This document shows, in pieces, positions 19,924 to 20,543 of a stretch of DNA of 20,543 nucleotides. Numbering within the stretch: position 1 is the first letter of the stretch; every line of letters begins with the position of its first letter. The position numbers and the translations under genes are program-made. The stretch is from positions 1 through 20,543 of the forward strand of contig JAEWEO010000080.1 in assembly GCA_023389295.1 (NCBI GenBank), given 5' to 3'. The notes under the pieces are model-generated. The model saw only the letters and a program-made list of their open reading frames with translations, was not told the DNA's origin and made no database searches. Source of the stretch: Bacillota bacterium. GTDB taxonomy: Bacteria; Bacillota; Clostridia; Lachnospirales; Lachnospiraceae.

Positions 19924-20543
19924 TTACAATTTGGCTAATGCCTTAATTGTTCCTTCCCCTACCTGCCATCCAGAAGCTTTATCCCAGTTCCATCCTCGTG
20001 AATCAGCATACATCAGAACGGCAATTCTGGTCTTAGGATCATACTTACCGGTAGCAGGTATAGTGTATGTAGTGTTAGCCTTATTAAGCTTCTCCTGCAG
20101 CCATTTAATAGCCTTAGTATCTGAGTTTTTTGTAATCGGAGCTACTGGTGTATAATTCATAGCTGCTTGTACATCTGCCCGGAAGGTGTCCATAGACTTA
20201 CCATGCTTGGGAAACCAATGCATAACATCGGCATGGTTAGATCCATATCCTAGCTTATACACCTCAGAGTGACACAAAATATCTTTGAGTGGATTCAAGT
20301 TGTAATCCTTGCATAGCTTCGCAAAAAGCTCCACCGCATTGTTATAGACCTTACCGAAATAGACTTCGTTTTTATCCACATTATAGCCTACCATCGTACC
20401 ACCGTTATACTTATGTCCGGAAGGCTCACATATCTCCACACCAATTGCACAATTGTTGTATGACCCGTTATTACCGGACCCTACGTGCCAAGCTTTATAA
20501 TCCCAGGGTAGTGTTTGCACCACCCGATCATCCTCGATAAAAG
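19924..20543 (-). CDS. N-acetylmuramoyl-L-alanine amidase (endolysin), N terminus outside the window
   Basis: This cuts the amide bond between MurNAc and L-alanine in peptidoglycan. The open frame continues to the last base (…FIEDDRVVQTLPWDYKAWHVG), so the true start lies beyond 20543 and about 206 residues are visible. The visible Amidase_2/PGRP part has AWHVG, the core CAIGVEICEP, CHSEV, and SNHADVMHWFPKHG, which supplies later zinc or catalytic residues; the first zinc histidine should be upstream. From about residue 135 a peptidoglycan-binding type domain follows (IKWLQEKLNKANTTYTIPATGKYDPKTRIAVLMYA...). Being at the edge of an integrated element, it is most likely the phage lysin. The gene direction is toward the attachment site. 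Confidence 0.9.
   Translation of the reverse strand, partial: FIEDDRVVQTLPWDYKAWHVGSGNNGSYNNCAIGVEICEPSGHKYNGGTMVGYNVDKNEVYFGKVYNNAVELFAKLCKDYNLNPLKDILCHSEVYKLGYGSNHADVMHWFPKHGKSMDTFRADVQAAMNYTPVAPITKNSDTKAIKWLQEKLNKANTTYTIPATGKYDPKTRIAVLMYADSRGWNWDKASGWQVGEGTIKALAKL

Larger units (their letters stand above)
18932..20543. mobile_element. edge of an integrated prophage-like element (runs off the window)
   Basis: The boundary is the tRNA-Leu fragment. Inside are only small genes, a zinc-ribbon membrane protein, an SOS-box-like operator and a cell-wall amidase, a typical prophage lysis end. No integrase or capsid gene is visible within the window, so a prophage is favoured over other integrative elements mainly because of the amidase. 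A 7-bp hairpin (19007-19013 with 19025-19031) lies next to the boundary. Confidence 0.65.

Overview
This is a low-GC (roughly one-third G+C) stretch with strong Shine-Dalgarno sites, desulfoferrodoxin, an adenosylcobalamin-dependent ribonucleotide reductase, DUF368/PopT, DbpA/YxiN and an M56/BlaI pair. It fits an anaerobic Clostridia chromosome, most likely Lachnospiraceae (Lachnoclostridium-like). The lineage is inferred from gene content, not from a marker gene.

Layout. Positions 1-3250, minus strand: a DUF3298 protein and a class II ribonucleotide reductase (nrdJ) with a consensus promoter overlapped by NrdR-like boxes. Positions 3300-5050: a membrane-anchored Asn-rich protein, a 50-residue minus-strand gene that seems to start at CTG, and desulfoferrodoxin. 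Positions 5080-8910, minus strand: a cystine-type polar amino-acid ABC transporter preceded by an SDR oxidoreductase and an AhpD-like protein. Positions 9338-13800: a small conserved-looking protein, an alpha/beta hydrolase, a membrane TPR protein on the plus strand and a DbpA-type RNA helicase. Positions 13880-18810, minus strand: an SPFH membrane protein with a small ribbon-helix-helix protein, PopT (DUF368), and a BlaI-BlaR1-like regulatory pair.

From about 18932 to the end is the edge of an integrated element, probably a prophage. The 3' part of a class II tRNA-Leu(AAG), without its 5' half, sits beside a strong terminator on the chromosomal side. On the other side are a small gene with an SOS-box-like operator, a zinc-ribbon membrane protein and the C-terminal part of an N-acetylmuramoyl-L-alanine amidase that runs off the window.

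The most interesting non-coding signals are: (1) a short element present three times, always in the same orientation between a stop codon and an intrinsic terminator (nrdJ, desulfoferrodoxin, the 77-residue gene); (2) a roughly 147-nt nested inverted-repeat element between the BlaR1-like gene and popT, whose only outer mismatch becomes a G-U pair on the minus-strand RNA; (3) an exact 9-1-9 palindrome in the leader of the SPFH/ribbon-helix-helix operon; (4) the tRNA-fragment attachment site with nearby direct repeats. The BlaR1-like protein lacks penicillin-binding motifs in its outer domain, so it probably senses something else.
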